A DNA stretch of 64,000 nt from Isoalcanivorax pacificus W11-5 (lineage in GTDB: Bacteria; Pseudomonadota; Gammaproteobacteria; Pseudomonadales; Alcanivoracaceae), in NCBI RefSeq assembly GCF_000299335.2, contig NZ_CP004387.1, positions 1,860,001 through 1,924,000 of the forward strand, given 5' to 3'. Made by a program: the position numbers and the translations under genes. The notes under the pieces are model-generated. The model had not been told where the DNA came from. It did not search any database and saw only the letters and a list, made by a program, of their open reading frames with translations. Shown here one piece after another: positions 20,070 to 30,272 of this stretch (within the stretch, counting starts at the first letter, position 1; every line of letters begins with the position of its first letter).

Positions 20070-21308
20070 GTGACAAGACGTCGAGTAGTCGTCACCGGCA
20101 TGGGCATGCTCAGTCCGATGGGTACTGATGTGGCATCGGGGTGGGAGAACATCCTGGCCGGCAAAAGCGGTATTCGCCCGATAACGCATTTTGATCCGGA
20201 AGGCATGTCCACCCGCATTGTCGGTACCGTGCCGGAATTCGATATCGAGCAATACCTGCCAGCCAAGGATGCACGCAAGATGGATATCTTCGTGCAGTAT
20301 GGCCTGGCGGCCGCCGTACAGGCGATTCGTGACGCCGGCCTGACCGACCAGGAAGCAGATGCCGACCGTATCGGCATTGCCATCGGCTCCGGTATCGGTG
20401 GCCTCACCGGCATCGAGGAAAACCACAAGAAAATGCTCGACGGTGGCCCGCGCAAGGTGTCGCCGTTTTTTGTGCCAGGCAGCATCATCAACATGATCGC
20501 CGGCAACCTCTCGATCATGTACGGCTACCGTGGCCCGAACTTCGCTACCGTCACTGCCTGCACCACCGGCACCCACAGCATCGGGCTGGCGGCGCAGCAG
20601 GTAATGCACGGTGTGGCCGACGTGATGATTGCCGGCGGCTCGGAAAAAGCCTCCTGCGCGCTGGGCATGGCCGGCTTCGCCGCTGCCCGCGCCATGTCGA
20701 CCCGCAACGACGAACCGGAAAAAGCCAGCCGGCCATGGGACCGTGACCGTGACGGTTTTGTCCTGTCCGACGGCGCCGGCATCATGGTGCTGGAAGAGTA
20801 CGAACACGCCAAAGCCCGTGGCGCGAAAATCTACGCCGAACTGATCGGCTTCGGCATGAGCGGCGACGCCTACCACATGACCTCGCCGCCGGAAGACGGC
20901 GCCGGTGCCGCGCTGTCCATGCAGTGTGCGCTGCGGGATGCCGGTATCGCCCCGGAGCAGGTCGGCTATATCAACGCCCACGCCACCTCCACCAAGGCCG
21001 GCGATATCGCCGAGGTGCGCGCCATCCGTTCCGTGTTCGGGGCGCATGCCGAACAGCTCGCGGTCAGCTCCACCAAATCCATGACCGGGCATCTGCTGGG
21101 CGCAGCCGGTGCAGTGGAGGCGATCATCTGCATGCTGGCCCTGCGCGACGGCATGCTGCCGCCGACCATCAACCTGGATAACCCGGATGATGGCTGCGAC
21201 CTGAACCTGATCCCTCACACCGCGCTCAAGCGCGAGGTGGAGGTGGCGTTGTCCAACTCGTTCGGCTTTGGTGGCACCAACGCATCGCTGCTGTTTCGCC
21301 GCGTGTAA
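20070..21308 (+). CDS. fabF: Beta-ketoacyl-ACP synthase II
   Basis: 412 residues. Condensing enzyme of fatty acid elongation. The catalytic Cys is in TACTTGTHS; the two histidines are in [11 protein letters not shown] and [13 protein letters not shown]. The start is judged to be GTG 20070 ([14 protein letters not shown]), which aligns with the E. coli start and stands 7 nt after GGAGG; ATG 20064 is only 1 nt from the end of that site. The terminator upstream separates it from acpP, so it needs its own promoter. pabC follows after 3 bp. Confidence 0.95.
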   Translation: MTRRRVVVTGMGMLSPMGTDVASGWENILAGKSGIRPITHFDPEGMSTRIVGTVPEFDIEQYLPAKDARKMDIFVQYGLAAAVQAIRDAGLTDQEADADRIGIAIGSGIGGLTGIEENHKKMLDGGPRKVSPFFVPGSIINMIAGNLSIMYGYRGPNFATVTACTTGTHSIGLAAQQVMHGVADVMIAGGSEKASCALGMAGFAAARAMSTRNDEPEKASRPWDRDRDGFVLSDGAGIMVLEEYEHAKARGAKIYAELIGFGMSGDAYHMTSPPEDGAGAALSMQCALRDAGIAPEQVGYINAHATSTKAGDIAEVRAIRSVFGAHAEQLAVSSTKSMTGHLLGAAGAVEAIICMLALRDGMLPPTINLDNPDDGCDLNLIPHTALKREVEVALSNSFGFGGTNASLLFRRV

Positions 21309-21311
21309 CCG

Positions 21312-22127
21312 ATGGCGCCCCTGAAAGGACTCTGGGAGCCCTCCCTGGCCGCAGATGATCGCGGCCTGGCCTACGGCGACGGCTGCTTTGAAACCCTGCG
21401 CCTGAGCCCCGCCGGTGCCCCCCTGTGGCCCTGGCACCGGCGACGCCTGCTCGCCGGTGCGGCGGCCCTGGCCATTCCCCTCACAGAGGACACGCTGGAC
21501 GAGGCCCTGCGGCAGGCGCTGACGTGCTGCGAGGGGGCGGCCGTACTGAAGCTGATCCTCACCCGCGGCAGTGGCGGGCGTGGCTACGCCGCGCCCGAGC
21601 CGTGCGAGCCACGTCTGCTGGCCAGCCTGCACCCGCTGCCGGCGCGTCCCGCTGCCCACTACCGTGACGGGCTGGCCACTGGCCTGTGCCAGTTGCGCCT
21701 GGCGCAACAGCCAGCGCTGGCGGGCCTGAAACATCTCAATCGCCTGGAACAGGTGCTGGCACGTCGAGAAGTGCAGCAGGCGGGCTGGGATGAAGGGCTG
21801 CTGCTGGACAGCGCGGGGGCGCCGGTGGAATTCACCAGCATGAATCTGTTCGCCCGGTTCGGTGACACCCTGTGGACACCACCGCTGACCCAATGCGGCG
21901 TGGCCGGTGTGGCACGGGCGCTGATTCTTGAGCAGCTGGCCGCCGGCGCGGGCCTGGCAACCACCGTGCAGATGCGTTCACTGTCACAGCTGGAAGCGGC
22001 CGATGAGGTTTTTGCCTGCAACAGTGTTGCCGGAATCCTGCCGGTCCGTACACTGGCAGACTGGCAGTGGCCCGTGGGGAGGGCTACCTTGGCGCTACAG
22101 TCCGGGTGGGCACAGATATTCCAATGA
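21312..22127 (+). CDS. pabC: Aminodeoxychorismate lyase
   Basis: 271 residues, fold type IV PLP enzyme that releases 4-aminobenzoate and pyruvate from aminodeoxychorismate for folate. The PLP lysine is in GLKHLNRLEQVLARREV; DEGLLLDSAGAPVEFTSMNLF is the cofactor phosphate region. N-terminal text DRGLAYGDGCFETLRL is characteristic. It is 3 bp after fabF and overlaps mltG by 4 bp (ATGA), the standard fabF-pabC-mltG order. Confidence 0.93.
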   Translation: MAPLKGLWEPSLAADDRGLAYGDGCFETLRLSPAGAPLWPWHRRRLLAGAAALAIPLTEDTLDEALRQALTCCEGAAVLKLILTRGSGGRGYAAPEPCEPRLLASLHPLPARPAAHYRDGLATGLCQLRLAQQPALAGLKHLNRLEQVLARREVQQAGWDEGLLLDSAGAPVEFTSMNLFARFGDTLWTPPLTQCGVAGVARALILEQLAAGAGLATTVQMRSLSQLEAADEVFACNSVAGILPVRTLADWQWPVGRATLALQSGWAQIFQ

Positions 22128-23206
22128 AAGAACGCCATATCAAGTATTTCGTACTGCTGAGCTTCATGCTGTTGATCACCGTGCCCATGGGCTTTGCCTG
22201 GCTGGCCGGCCACCTGCATGAACCGTTGGAGACCGAGCAGGAATATCTGCTCGATGTGCCGCGAGGCAGCAGCCTGTTTTCAGTGATACGCCGGCTGTCC
22301 GCCGATGGCCTGCTGGGCGAACCGTCGGAGGCGCGCCTGCGTCGCATGGCGGTGCGTGTCTACGCCTTCACCAATGAAGATGCGCGGCATATCCATGCCG
22401 GCGAGTATCGCATCCGCCCCGGCGAAAACCTGTCCATGCTGCTCGACAAGCTGGAAAACGGTGATGTGATCCAGCGTGCCTTCACCATCGTCGAGGGCAG
22501 CACCTTTCGCGATATCCGTCGCCAGTTTGCCAGCGCGGCGGGCCTGACGCTGGTCACCGAGAACCTCAGTGACCGGCAGATCATGTCCGAGCTGGGGCGG
22601 CCTGACCGGCACCCGGAAGGCTGGTTTTCACCGGACACCTATTTCTACACCCGCGGCGAGACCGATCTGGCCCTGCTGGGCCGGGCGCTGGCGCGGCAGG
22701 AAACGATTCTGGAAAAAGCCTGGGCACAACGTGCTGAAGGCCTGCCGTACAGTGATCCGTACGACGCACTGATCATGGCCTCGATCGTGGAGCGCGAAAC
22801 CGGCGTGCCGGAAGAGCGCGACCAGATTGCCGGCGTGTTCGTCAGCCGTCTGGAGAAGGGCATGCGCCTGCAGACTGACCCGACCGTGATCTACGGCATG
22901 GGCGAGCGCTACCAGGGCCGCATCCGCAGCGCAGACCTGCGCGAAGCGACACCGTACAACACCTACGTGATCGCTGGCATGCCGCCCACCCCCATTGCCA
23001 TGCCGGGGGCGGCCGCCATCCAGGCAGCGGTGAACCCGAAGCGCACGGCGGCGCTGTTCTTCGTCGCCCGGGGCGACGGCTCGCACGTGTTCTCGGAGAC
23101 TCTGCGCGAGCACCAGGAAGCCGTGCGGCGCTACCAGCTCAACCGCCGGGAGGATTACCGCTCCTCACCGGCACCGTTACCGGTGCCTGACGTGGAGCAG
23201 CCATGA
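22124..23206 (+). CDS. mltG: Endolytic murein transglycosylase MltG
   Basis: 360 residues. Inner-membrane lytic transglycosylase that cuts nascent glycan strands and sets their length. One N-terminal membrane helix (about 9-28, [20 protein letters not shown]), then a LysM-like subdomain and the YceG catalytic domain. The catalytic Glu is in ASIVERETG, followed by QTDPTVIYG and the TPYNTY motif. The start ATG 22124 overlaps pabC; an upstream in-frame ATG is inside pabC. Confidence 0.94.
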   Translation: MKERHIKYFVLLSFMLLITVPMGFAWLAGHLHEPLETEQEYLLDVPRGSSLFSVIRRLSADGLLGEPSEARLRRMAVRVYAFTNEDARHIHAGEYRIRPGENLSMLLDKLENGDVIQRAFTIVEGSTFRDIRRQFASAAGLTLVTENLSDRQIMSELGRPDRHPEGWFSPDTYFYTRGETDLALLGRALARQETILEKAWAQRAEGLPYSDPYDALIMASIVERETGVPEERDQIAGVFVSRLEKGMRLQTDPTVIYGMGERYQGRIRSADLREATPYNTYVIAGMPPTPIAMPGAAAIQAAVNPKRTAALFFVARGDGSHVFSETLREHQEAVRRYQLNRREDYRSSPAPLPVPDVEQP

Positions 23207-23856
23207 CCTCCGCGCGTGGTTGTTTTATTACCTTCGAGGGTGTCGAGGGCGCCGGCAAATCCAGCAATCTGGCCTGGACGGCAGAGTTGCTGCGCGCCAA
23301 CCAGATTGAAGTGCTGATCACCCGCGAGCCGGGTGGCACACCTTTCGCCGAGGCGATCCGGGACCTGCTGCTGCGCGACCAGCCAGAGCCGGTCGCCCCG
23401 GCCACTGAACTGCTGCTGATCTTCGCCGCCCGGGCACAGCATATTGCCCAGGTGATCGAGCCGGCGCTGGCCGCCGGCAAGTGGGTGCTGTGTGATCGGT
23501 TCACCGATGCCACCTATGCCTACCAGGGCGGCGGGCGCGGCTTGCCGCAGGCGCATATCGCCACCCTGGAGCAACTGGTGCAGGGCGCCTTGCGTCCCGA
23601 CCGTACCCTGCTGTTTGACCTGCCGGTGGCGGAAGGGCTGCGCCGGGCCGGCAAGCGGGGTGCTCTGGACCGCTTCGAGCGCGAAGAGCAGGCCTTCTTC
23701 GAACGCATCCGCGAACACTATCTGGCCCGGCAACAGGCCGAGCCGGCACGCTTTTCCCTGATCGATGCTGCCGCGCCCCTGGACGAGGTCCGCGAGCGCG
23801 TGCAGCAGGTGATTGATGACATCGTACGTGGCTACGCCACTGGAGCTGCATCGTGA
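23203..23856 (+). CDS. tmk: Thymidylate kinase
   Basis: 217 residues. Phosphorylates dTMP to dTDP. P-loop [14 protein letters not shown] motif [17 protein letters not shown], and the LID region [11 protein letters not shown] are all visible. The start overlaps mltG (ATGA) and the stop overlaps holB (GTGA), so it is translationally coupled on both sides. Confidence 0.96.
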   Translation: MTSARGCFITFEGVEGAGKSSNLAWTAELLRANQIEVLITREPGGTPFAEAIRDLLLRDQPEPVAPATELLLIFAARAQHIAQVIEPALAAGKWVLCDRFTDATYAYQGGGRGLPQAHIATLEQLVQGALRPDRTLLFDLPVAEGLRRAGKRGALDRFEREEQAFFERIREHYLARQQAEPARFSLIDAAAPLDEVRERVQQVIDDIVRGYATGAAS

Positions 23857-24863
23857 GCGAGACGGCCGCCGTCCAGGCGCCTTGCCCCTGGCACCGCGAT
23901 ACCCTGAACCAGTTGGTGGCCCGTCGCGACGACGGCAGGCTGCCTCATGCCCTGTTGCTGGCCGGGCCGGCCGGCATCGGCAAGGCGCGCCTGGCGCTGG
24001 CGCTGGTGCAGCTGCTGTTGTGCGAGTCGCCCCGTGGCGGCCTGGCCTGTGGCCGCTGCCACGCGTGCCACATGAGCACGGCCGGCACGCACCCGGACCT
24101 GTGGCTGGTGGAACCGGCCGAGACCGGCAAGATGATCCGCATCGACCAGATCCGGGAACTGGTGGATTTCGCTGGCCGCACCCCGCAATACGGTGGTTAT
24201 CGCGTGGCGCTGATCATGCCGGCCCAGTCGATGAACCGCGCCGCGCAGAATGCCTTGCTGAAAACCCTGGAAGAACCGGGCGCAAACACCTTGCTGCTGC
24301 TGGTCTGCGATCAGGTCAGCCAGTTGCTGCCCACCGTGCGCAGCCGTTGCCAGCAGCAGTTGCTGCCCGTGCCGCCGCAGGCGCAGGCAGAACCGTGGCT
24401 GGCACAGCAACTGGCCGTGCCGGAGCGCGCCGCACCGTTGCTGGCTGCGGCCGGGGGGGCGCCACTGAAAGCGCTGGCGCTGGAGCAGGCCGACTGGTTC
24501 GCCGAACGTGGCGCACTGGTGCAGGTACTGGCCCGGGTAGGCACCGGGCAGGCGAGTGTGGCCGTGGTGGCCCGGCAACTGGCGACGCACGACACCGGCG
24601 ACCTGCTGGAAGCCTGCTACGGCTGGGTGCGGCAGGCGCTGCGCCTGGCGGGTGGGGCGCCACTGGTCAGCGATCCGGAACTGAACCAGCCGCTGAAGCA
24701 TCTGGCGGCGGTCGGCCCGGCCCGGCTGCTGGATTTCGCCGGGGCCGTGTCGCGCGCCCGGCGGCTGGCGCGCTCCGGCGCCAACCCGAATCGTGATCTG
24801 CTGCTGGAACAGATGCTGCTGGTGCTGGCGGGCAGCCAGTCGCTTGACGCGCTGCAGGCTTGA
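23853..24863 (+). CDS. holB: DNA polymerase III delta' subunit
   Basis: 336 residues. Clamp-loader subunit. AAA+ fold with a P-loop-like [12 protein letters not shown], a four-cysteine zinc module ([17 protein letters not shown]), and the sensor region [14 protein letters not shown] start at 23853 overlaps the tmk stop. The C-terminal collar domain (about 210-336) is less conserved but of normal length. The 190-bp gap that follows shows no feature. Confidence 0.92.
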   Translation: MSETAAVQAPCPWHRDTLNQLVARRDDGRLPHALLLAGPAGIGKARLALALVQLLLCESPRGGLACGRCHACHMSTAGTHPDLWLVEPAETGKMIRIDQIRELVDFAGRTPQYGGYRVALIMPAQSMNRAAQNALLKTLEEPGANTLLLLVCDQVSQLLPTVRSRCQQQLLPVPPQAQAEPWLAQQLAVPERAAPLLAAAGGAPLKALALEQADWFAERGALVQVLARVGTGQASVAVVARQLATHDTGDLLEACYGWVRQALRLAGGAPLVSDPELNQPLKHLAAVGPARLLDFAGAVSRARRLARSGANPNRDLLLEQMLLVLAGSQSLDALQA

Positions 24864-25053
24864 CGGGCTGCGTCATGGCACGGAAGCTGCACTGCTCCGC
24901 TACAAAGACCCCGGTCAACGGGGCGGATGAGAAGGGCACAGGCTCGCCTGTCGCGGGGCCGGGTGCTATGGTGCTGCGGGACGGCCCGGCCGGCGTGAAG
25001 GAACCTGCGCCGGCGGCGGATGTCTCGATTGATATCCTGAATTGGGGTTGCTT

Positions 25054-25401
25054 ATGAAAATGCCTGGCGGTCGCAGCGGCATCCTGTCGCTGACCATCAA
25101 GGACAAGGCAGTGCTGTACTCGGCCTACATGCCGTTCATCAAACACGGTGGCCTGTTCATTCCCACCACCAAGGACTACAAGCTGGGCGAGGAAATTTTC
25201 CTGCTGCTGAGCCTGATGGAAGAGTCCGAAAAGATCCCGGTAGCCGGCAAGGTGGTCTGGATCACCCCGCGCGGCGCCCAGGGCAACCGCACTGCCGGTA
25301 TCGGCGTGCAGTTCTCCGACCAGGATGACATTGCCCGCCGGACCATCGAGAATTACCTGGCTGGCTCGCTGGAGTCAGACCGACCCACCCACACCATGTA
25401 A
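25054..25401 (+). CDS. pilZ: PilZ type IV pilus protein
   Basis: 115 residues, close in length and text to P. aeruginosa PilZ (GILSLTIKDKAVLYSAYMPF, KIPVAGKVVWITP). It acts in type IV pilus biogenesis with the PilB/FimX machinery. It lacks the RxxxR and D/NxSxxG motifs that bind cyclic di-GMP, as the founding PilZ does, so it probably does not bind that nucleotide. ATG 25054 is preceded by GGGG at 7 nt. The holB-pilZ-tatD order matches Pseudomonas. Confidence 0.92.
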   Translation: MKMPGGRSGILSLTIKDKAVLYSAYMPFIKHGGLFIPTTKDYKLGEEIFLLLSLMEESEKIPVAGKVVWITPRGAQGNRTAGIGVQFSDQDDIARRTIENYLAGSLESDRPTHTM

Positions 25402-25414
25402 CACGGACGCGCCC

Positions 25415-26227
25415 ATGAATGCTTCCGTACACCCGGCCGTGGCAGGCCTGGTGGATTCCCATTGTCATCTGGACCGCCTGGACCTGACGGCCCACGACGG
25501 CGACTTCGATGCGATGATGCGCGCGGCGGCCGAAGCCGGTGTATCGCACATGCTGTGTATCGGCGTCGACCTGGAAAGTTTTCCGCAGGTGCTGGCGGTG
25601 GCGGAAACCTGGCCGCAGGTGTATGCCACGGTCGGTGTGCATCCGCTGTACCGCAAGTCCCGCGCCGCCACCACCGAAGAACTGGTGCGCCATGCACAGC
25701 ATCCGAAAGTGGTCGCCATCGGTGAAACCGGGCTGGATTATTTCTACGCGGGCGATGACCCGAGCTGGCAACACGAGCGCTTTGTGGCGCACATCCTGGC
25801 TGCACGCCAGACCGGCCTGCCGCTGGTGATCCACACCCGCGACGCGCGTGCCGATACGTTGGCCATGCTGCGCGAGCACGGCGGTGGCGAGGTGCGCGGT
25901 GTGCTGCACTGTTTCACCGAAGACCTGGCGATGGCCGAAGCCGCTATCGCGATGGGCTTCATGATTTCCATTTCCGGCATCGTCACCTTCCGCAATGCCG
26001 AACCGCTGCGCGACGTAGTGCGCGCACTGCCCCTGGAACACCTGCTGATTGAAACCGACTCGCCCTGGCTGGCGCCGGTGCCCCATCGCGGCAAACAGAA
26101 TGAACCGCGTTTCGTCGCCGATGTGGCGCGCTGCGTGGCCGGGCTCAAAGGTGTGCCGGTAGAGCATGTCGCCGCCTGTACGCGTGACAATTTCTTTCGC
26201 CTGTTCAACAAGGCCCGCCCGGTATGA
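25415..26227 (+). CDS. tatD: TatD-family metal-dependent DNase
   Basis: 270 residues, TIM-barrel metallohydrolase with 3'-5' DNase activity in homologues. Metal ligands: DSHCHLD (two His), GETGLDYF (Glu), a His in LVIHTRDA, LHCFTE, and a terminal Asp in ETDSPWL. I chose ATG 25415; the open frame extends into pilZ upstream with no homology. The stop overlaps rmuC (ATGA). Confidence 0.93.
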   Translation: MNASVHPAVAGLVDSHCHLDRLDLTAHDGDFDAMMRAAAEAGVSHMLCIGVDLESFPQVLAVAETWPQVYATVGVHPLYRKSRAATTEELVRHAQHPKVVAIGETGLDYFYAGDDPSWQHERFVAHILAARQTGLPLVIHTRDARADTLAMLREHGGGEVRGVLHCFTEDLAMAEAAIAMGFMISISGIVTFRNAEPLRDVVRALPLEHLLIETDSPWLAPVPHRGKQNEPRFVADVARCVAGLKGVPVEHVAACTRDNFFRLFNKARPV

Positions 26228-27567
26228 CCGACAGCACGTTATTGATTGGCGCCCTCGCGGCCTTGCTGGGGCTGTTGCTCGGCGTTGCGCTGATGTTCTG
26301 GCGTTCACGCGGCGCCACGTCGCAGGTGCAGTCGCTGCAACAGGCCCTGGCCGCCGCCCAGGCGCAACAACAGGCCGGCGAGCAACGTGTGGCCGAACAG
26401 GCCACGCAAACCAGTGCCGCGCAGCAGGCGTTGCAGCAGGCGCAGGGCAGGGTGGCGGAATTGCAGGCGCAACTGGCCCGGCTGGAAGAGAGGCAACAGT
26501 CGCAACAGGAAAAAATCGCCTGGGTGGAACAGAGCCGCGAGCAGTTGCGACAGGAATTCGAGCAGCTTTCCGCGCGGATATTTGAAACCCGCAGCCAGCA
26601 GTTGCAGGAACAGAACCGCACCGGGCTGGATGACCTGCTGAAACCGTTCCGCGAGCAGATTGCGGATTTCCGCCGCCGTGTCGACATGATCCACGGTGAG
26701 GATGCCCGCCAGCAGGCGACGCTGACCGAACAGATTCGCGGCCTGCATGCCCTGCATCAACAGATGCATGAGGACGCGCGCAACCTGACCAATGCACTGA
26801 AAGGCCAGACCAAGACCCAGGGCAACTGGGGCGAGATGATTCTGGAGCGCATCCTGGAAGAATCCGGTCTGGTGCGTGGGCGCGAATACGATACGCAGGT
26901 ATCCTTGACCGGCGATGAAGGCGAGCGGCGCCAGCCGGATGTGATCGTACACCTGCCGGACGACAAGGACGTGATCATCGACAGCAAGGTGTCGCTGCTG
27001 GCCTATGAACGCTTCTGCAGCGAAGAAAACGATGATGTGCGGCGTCTGGCACTGGACGAACACATCCAGTCCCTGCGCAACCATATCCGCGGGCTGAACC
27101 GGAAAAACTACGAGGGCCTCAGCGGCGTGCGCACGCTGGATTTCGTGCTGCTGTTCATCCCCATCGAGGCGGCGTTCCTGATTGCCATGGAACACGAGCC
27201 GACGCTGTACAACGACGCCTACAACCGCAACATCGTGCTGGTCAGCCCGACCACGCTGCTGGTCACCCTGCGCACCATCAACAACATCTGGCGCTACGAA
27301 TACCAGAACCGCAACGCGATCACGATTGCCGACCGCGCCGGCCGCATCTGCGACCAGATTTCGCTGCTGGAAGAATCCCTGCGCGAGGTGGGCGACCGCA
27401 TCAGCAAGGCCCACGATGCCTGGGAAACCAGCTACAAGCGGCTGTCCGACGGCCGTGGCAACCTGCTGCGCCAGGCGCATCAATTGCGAGACCTGGGGGC
27501 GAAAGCGCGACGGACACTGCCAGCACCCCAAGACAACGATGAAGACGACGAGCCAGAAACTGACTGA
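26224..27567 (+). CDS. rmuC: DNA recombination protein RmuC
   Basis: 447 residues. RmuC limits inversions between short repeats; the C-terminal domain is nuclease-like. One N-terminal membrane segment (about 7-24, LIGALAALLGLLLGVALMF) is followed by a long Gln/Glu/Ala coiled coil (about 30-130) and the RmuC domain (about 150-420), with GNWGEMILERILEESGL and the PDVIVHLPDDKDVIIDSKVS nuclease core. The tail is acidic. It is coupled to tatD by ATGA. Confidence 0.92.
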   Translation: MTDSTLLIGALAALLGLLLGVALMFWRSRGATSQVQSLQQALAAAQAQQQAGEQRVAEQATQTSAAQQALQQAQGRVAELQAQLARLEERQQSQQEKIAWVEQSREQLRQEFEQLSARIFETRSQQLQEQNRTGLDDLLKPFREQIADFRRRVDMIHGEDARQQATLTEQIRGLHALHQQMHEDARNLTNALKGQTKTQGNWGEMILERILEESGLVRGREYDTQVSLTGDEGERRQPDVIVHLPDDKDVIIDSKVSLLAYERFCSEENDDVRRLALDEHIQSLRNHIRGLNRKNYEGLSGVRTLDFVLLFIPIEAAFLIAMEHEPTLYNDAYNRNIVLVSPTTLLVTLRTINNIWRYEYQNRNAITIADRAGRICDQISLLEESLREVGDRISKAHDAWETSYKRLSDGRGNLLRQAHQLRDLGAKARRTLPAPQDNDEDDEPETD

Positions 27568-27756
27568 CACCTGAGCGGGCAGGCGGTGTGCTGTGAAGCA
27601 GGCCGGCTGTTCCCTGAGACCTCTTTCGCAAGTTTTTTTCCCTGGCCGCGTGAAAGCGAGCCACCCATCACAGAACAGCCTTTTCGGCCTGTACGCCCCT
27701 CAAGTTCTCCGCCAGATTACCGATTACAAAAATCATAAATCTAGGAATAAAGTGCT

Positions 27757-29397
27757 ATGTTTCGCTTGCTGGGCTTTGGCCTGGTCATGGCTTTGTGCCT
27801 GACCAGCCAGGGGGTGGCGGGGGGCGAGGTCGAAGCACGGGTCATCGGCGGAACGGAAATCGAGCAAGGCAACAAGTGGCCCTGGATGGCCGCGGTGAAC
27901 TATGTGCCCGGTCCTGAAAGCACCCGCAAGTCCCTGATCTGTGGGGGTACGCTGATCGCACCGCGCTGGGTGCTGACAGCGGCGCACTGTGTCATCAACA
28001 GCCAGGGGCAGCGTACGCTGCCAGACAACCTGCTGGTGGTTGTGGGCAGTGCCCACCGCGACGGCAGTGGCGGGGAGCATCTGCGCGTCGCCGCCGTACG
28101 AACCCATCCGAATTACAACCGCGACGGTCTGCATAACGACATTGCGCTGCTGCAACTGGCCAGCCCGGCCACAGTGGCGCCGGTGAACGTGGCGGGTGCC
28201 GCGCAACTCGATTACCTCGGTGCGGTGGGTCGCAACGCGCTGTTCACGGCACTGGGCTGGGGGCGCACCCGCGCCAACGACCCGGCCAGCGGCGCGCGGC
28301 TGCTGCATGAAGTCTCGCTGGGCTATGTGCCGGGCAAACAGTGCCGCAGCACCTGGCGCAGCGTGACCGGCAGCCAGATCTGTGCCGGCGGTGCGGGGGC
28401 AGTGGATACCTGCACCGGCGACAGTGGCGGCCCGCTGGTGCTCGAGCATGACGGCACCCAGTGGCTGGTGGGCATCACCAGCTATGGCGCCCAGGAGTGT
28501 GGCAGCCCCGGTGTGCCGGGCGTCTACACTTCGGCAGCGTCCTTCTCCGGGTGGATGGAACAGACCGCGACCGGGCAACTGGTAGACCTGGCATCCAGCA
28601 GCCGTTCTGACAACACCTCCGGCAGCCGTTTCACGACACGCGTGGTCACCAGTGCGATCAGCAATGAGAGTGCACTGACACAGGCCTCGGCGGTGGGCTG
28701 GCGTCTGCGTTCGGATGCCCCGGTGTCGGTACGCAGCCTGGACGGCCTGACCTGCACCCAGCGAGGCGGCATCACTGACTGCCGTTCGCAGACCGTGCTG
28801 TCGGTGGGGCAGCAGGCAAACCCGCGCCGCTTCGAGATCAGCTATAGCGGCCAGACGGATGCCGATGTCGAGCTAGAAGTGACGCCGATTGCCAGCCAGC
28901 ACAATTATCGCCAGCGCGCCAATGATGTGATTGGCCTGCGTTTCTCTGAAAAACCGGACCTGAGCCTGCACCTGCTGCGCGAAGTGCTCGCCGATCGTCG
29001 TGCCCGCGTGACAGTGCAACTGGCCAACGACGCGCCGCATGTGGCGGCCGAGGGTACGCAGTTGCGAGTGTTCCTGCCAGGCGGCACGCGCATTGCGAAC
29101 CTGGAGGCCGCAGGCTGTGTGAACGGGGTGCCGGTGGTCTGCGATCTCGGCACGCTGCGTCCGGAAGAAGCACGCGATCTGCCGCTGGATATTGAAGTGG
29201 GCAGTGGCGAGGGCGAGTTGCGTTTTGAACTGGCGGCACGCAATGGCAGCTACCCGCTCAGTGACGCAGAGCGCTCGATGCCTGCGTCTGGCCTGCTGGC
29301 ATCTGCCCGCAGTGGCGGCGGCGGTGGTGGCAGCCTGGGATGGCTGGCGTTGCCGGCGCTGGCACTGTTGCGATTACTGCGTCAGCGCCGGCATTGA
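27757..29397 (+). CDS. Secreted trypsin-like serine protease with GlyGly-CTERM anchor
   Basis: 546 residues. Signal peptide (about 1-22) then a short propeptide ending R-VIGG, the trypsin activation site. S1 domain (about 29-270): catalytic His in LTAAHCV, Asp in HNDIALLQL, Ser in CTGDSGGPLV. After it comes a DUF11-like beta domain (about 290-510) with a cysteine pair around EAAGCVNGVPVVCDLG. The C-terminus is Gly-rich (SGGGGGGS), a short hydrophobic helix and a basic end: the tripartite GlyGly-CTERM signal processed by rhombosortase after type II secretion. Neither is in this window. A tight 8-bp convergent gap follows. Confidence 0.88.
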   Translation: MFRLLGFGLVMALCLTSQGVAGGEVEARVIGGTEIEQGNKWPWMAAVNYVPGPESTRKSLICGGTLIAPRWVLTAAHCVINSQGQRTLPDNLLVVVGSAHRDGSGGEHLRVAAVRTHPNYNRDGLHNDIALLQLASPATVAPVNVAGAAQLDYLGAVGRNALFTALGWGRTRANDPASGARLLHEVSLGYVPGKQCRSTWRSVTGSQICAGGAGAVDTCTGDSGGPLVLEHDGTQWLVGITSYGAQECGSPGVPGVYTSAASFSGWMEQTATGQLVDLASSSRSDNTSGSRFTTRVVTSAISNESALTQASAVGWRLRSDAPVSVRSLDGLTCTQRGGITDCRSQTVLSVGQQANPRRFEISYSGQTDADVELEVTPIASQHNYRQRANDVIGLRFSEKPDLSLHLLREVLADRRARVTVQLANDAPHVAAEGTQLRVFLPGGTRIANLEAAGCVNGVPVVCDLGTLRPEEARDLPLDIEVGSGEGELRFELAARNGSYPLSDAERSMPASGLLASARSGGGGGGSLGWLALPALALLRLLRQRRH

Positions 29398-29405
29398 TTG
29401 AGGTG

Positions 29406-30266
29406 TCAGGCTTCCCGATCGGCCCGGGCTTCCCGGGCCGTTTCGTTCTGGCGCGGGGCGGCTTCGTCGAGCGCACCGAGGCTGCCTTTCCAGGGCAGCA
29501 GCCGGATGCGGCGGTCGTCGTTATGGTCCACGAACGGGTATTTGACGATATCGAAGTAGGGTGAGTGATCGAAATCCGCCGGATAGAAAATACGCGGATG
29601 GCGGCGGTACAGCCGGCTGATATCGGTCTCGGTCCGCTTGACCAGCGGCAGTACCGGAAACTGGATGAACGAGAAGGCCTCGCCAACAGCGCTGCCGGTG
29701 AGCATGCGCAGCGTGCGGCCTGCCAGCCGCGCGAACAGCCCGGTACGCCAGCGGCGCGGCACCAGCCCCCAGGGCAGCAGCAGGCGCAAGCCTTCCCTGA
29801 GTGTCAGCGGCGGCACGACGCCAAGGCGGCTGATGGCGTAGCGGATCACGGTCTGTGCATCGTCGCCGCGCATGCCGCGCGGGCGGCAGATGCGCAGGTG
29901 TTCTTCCTGCAATTCCGACAGCGCATCCAGACACAGCCCGCGTGACGGTATGGCGCGCAGGATCAGCTGCGTGTCCGGTTCACAGGCGAAATATTCGGTG
30001 ATGGTGGCGCGCAGCGCCGCGTCACGGATTTCATGCAGACGTCCTAGATAGAGCACCGCCTGCGACCAGCGGCTGGTGGTGATACCACGAACGCGCTCAT
30101 CCAGCCGTGTGCGGCCGTCCACCAGCAACACATCGCAGGGGCGCAGCAATTGCCGCACCCGCTCGAAATCGGACAGGCGAGGGGTGGCGCCGGGCTGCTC
30201 GGATTCCAGCCAGCCCGCCAGGGTCGGCCAGTCTGCGGTATCAGAAAAATCGGGGTCTGCACTCAT
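29406..30266 (-). CDS. YiiX/YebB-like permuted papain-fold protein, active site apparently lost
   Basis: 286 residues. The layout follows the NlpC/P60-like permuted papain family sometimes called lipo-like proteins: DVLLVDGRTR, then the strand that normally holds the catalytic His, then a helix that normally starts with Cys-Ser. Here the first motif reads SRWSQAVLYLG (Gln69 where His is usual) and the second LTGSAVGEAF (Gly191-Ser192 where Cys-Ser is usual). Both catalytic residues therefore seem to be missing. There is no signal peptide. The C-terminal text (RHPRIFYPADFDHSPYFDIV) is family-typical. Function unknown; it may bind rather than cut. Confidence 0.65.
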   Translation of the reverse strand: MSADPDFSDTADWPTLAGWLESEQPGATPRLSDFERVRQLLRPCDVLLVDGRTRLDERVRGITTSRWSQAVLYLGRLHEIRDAALRATITEYFACEPDTQLILRAIPSRGLCLDALSELQEEHLRICRPRGMRGDDAQTVIRYAISRLGVVPPLTLREGLRLLLPWGLVPRRWRTGLFARLAGRTLRMLTGSAVGEAFSFIQFPVLPLVKRTETDISRLYRRHPRIFYPADFDHSPYFDIVKYPFVDHNDDRRIRLLPWKGSLGALDEAAPRQNETAREARADREA

Positions 30267-30272
30267 GGCCGG

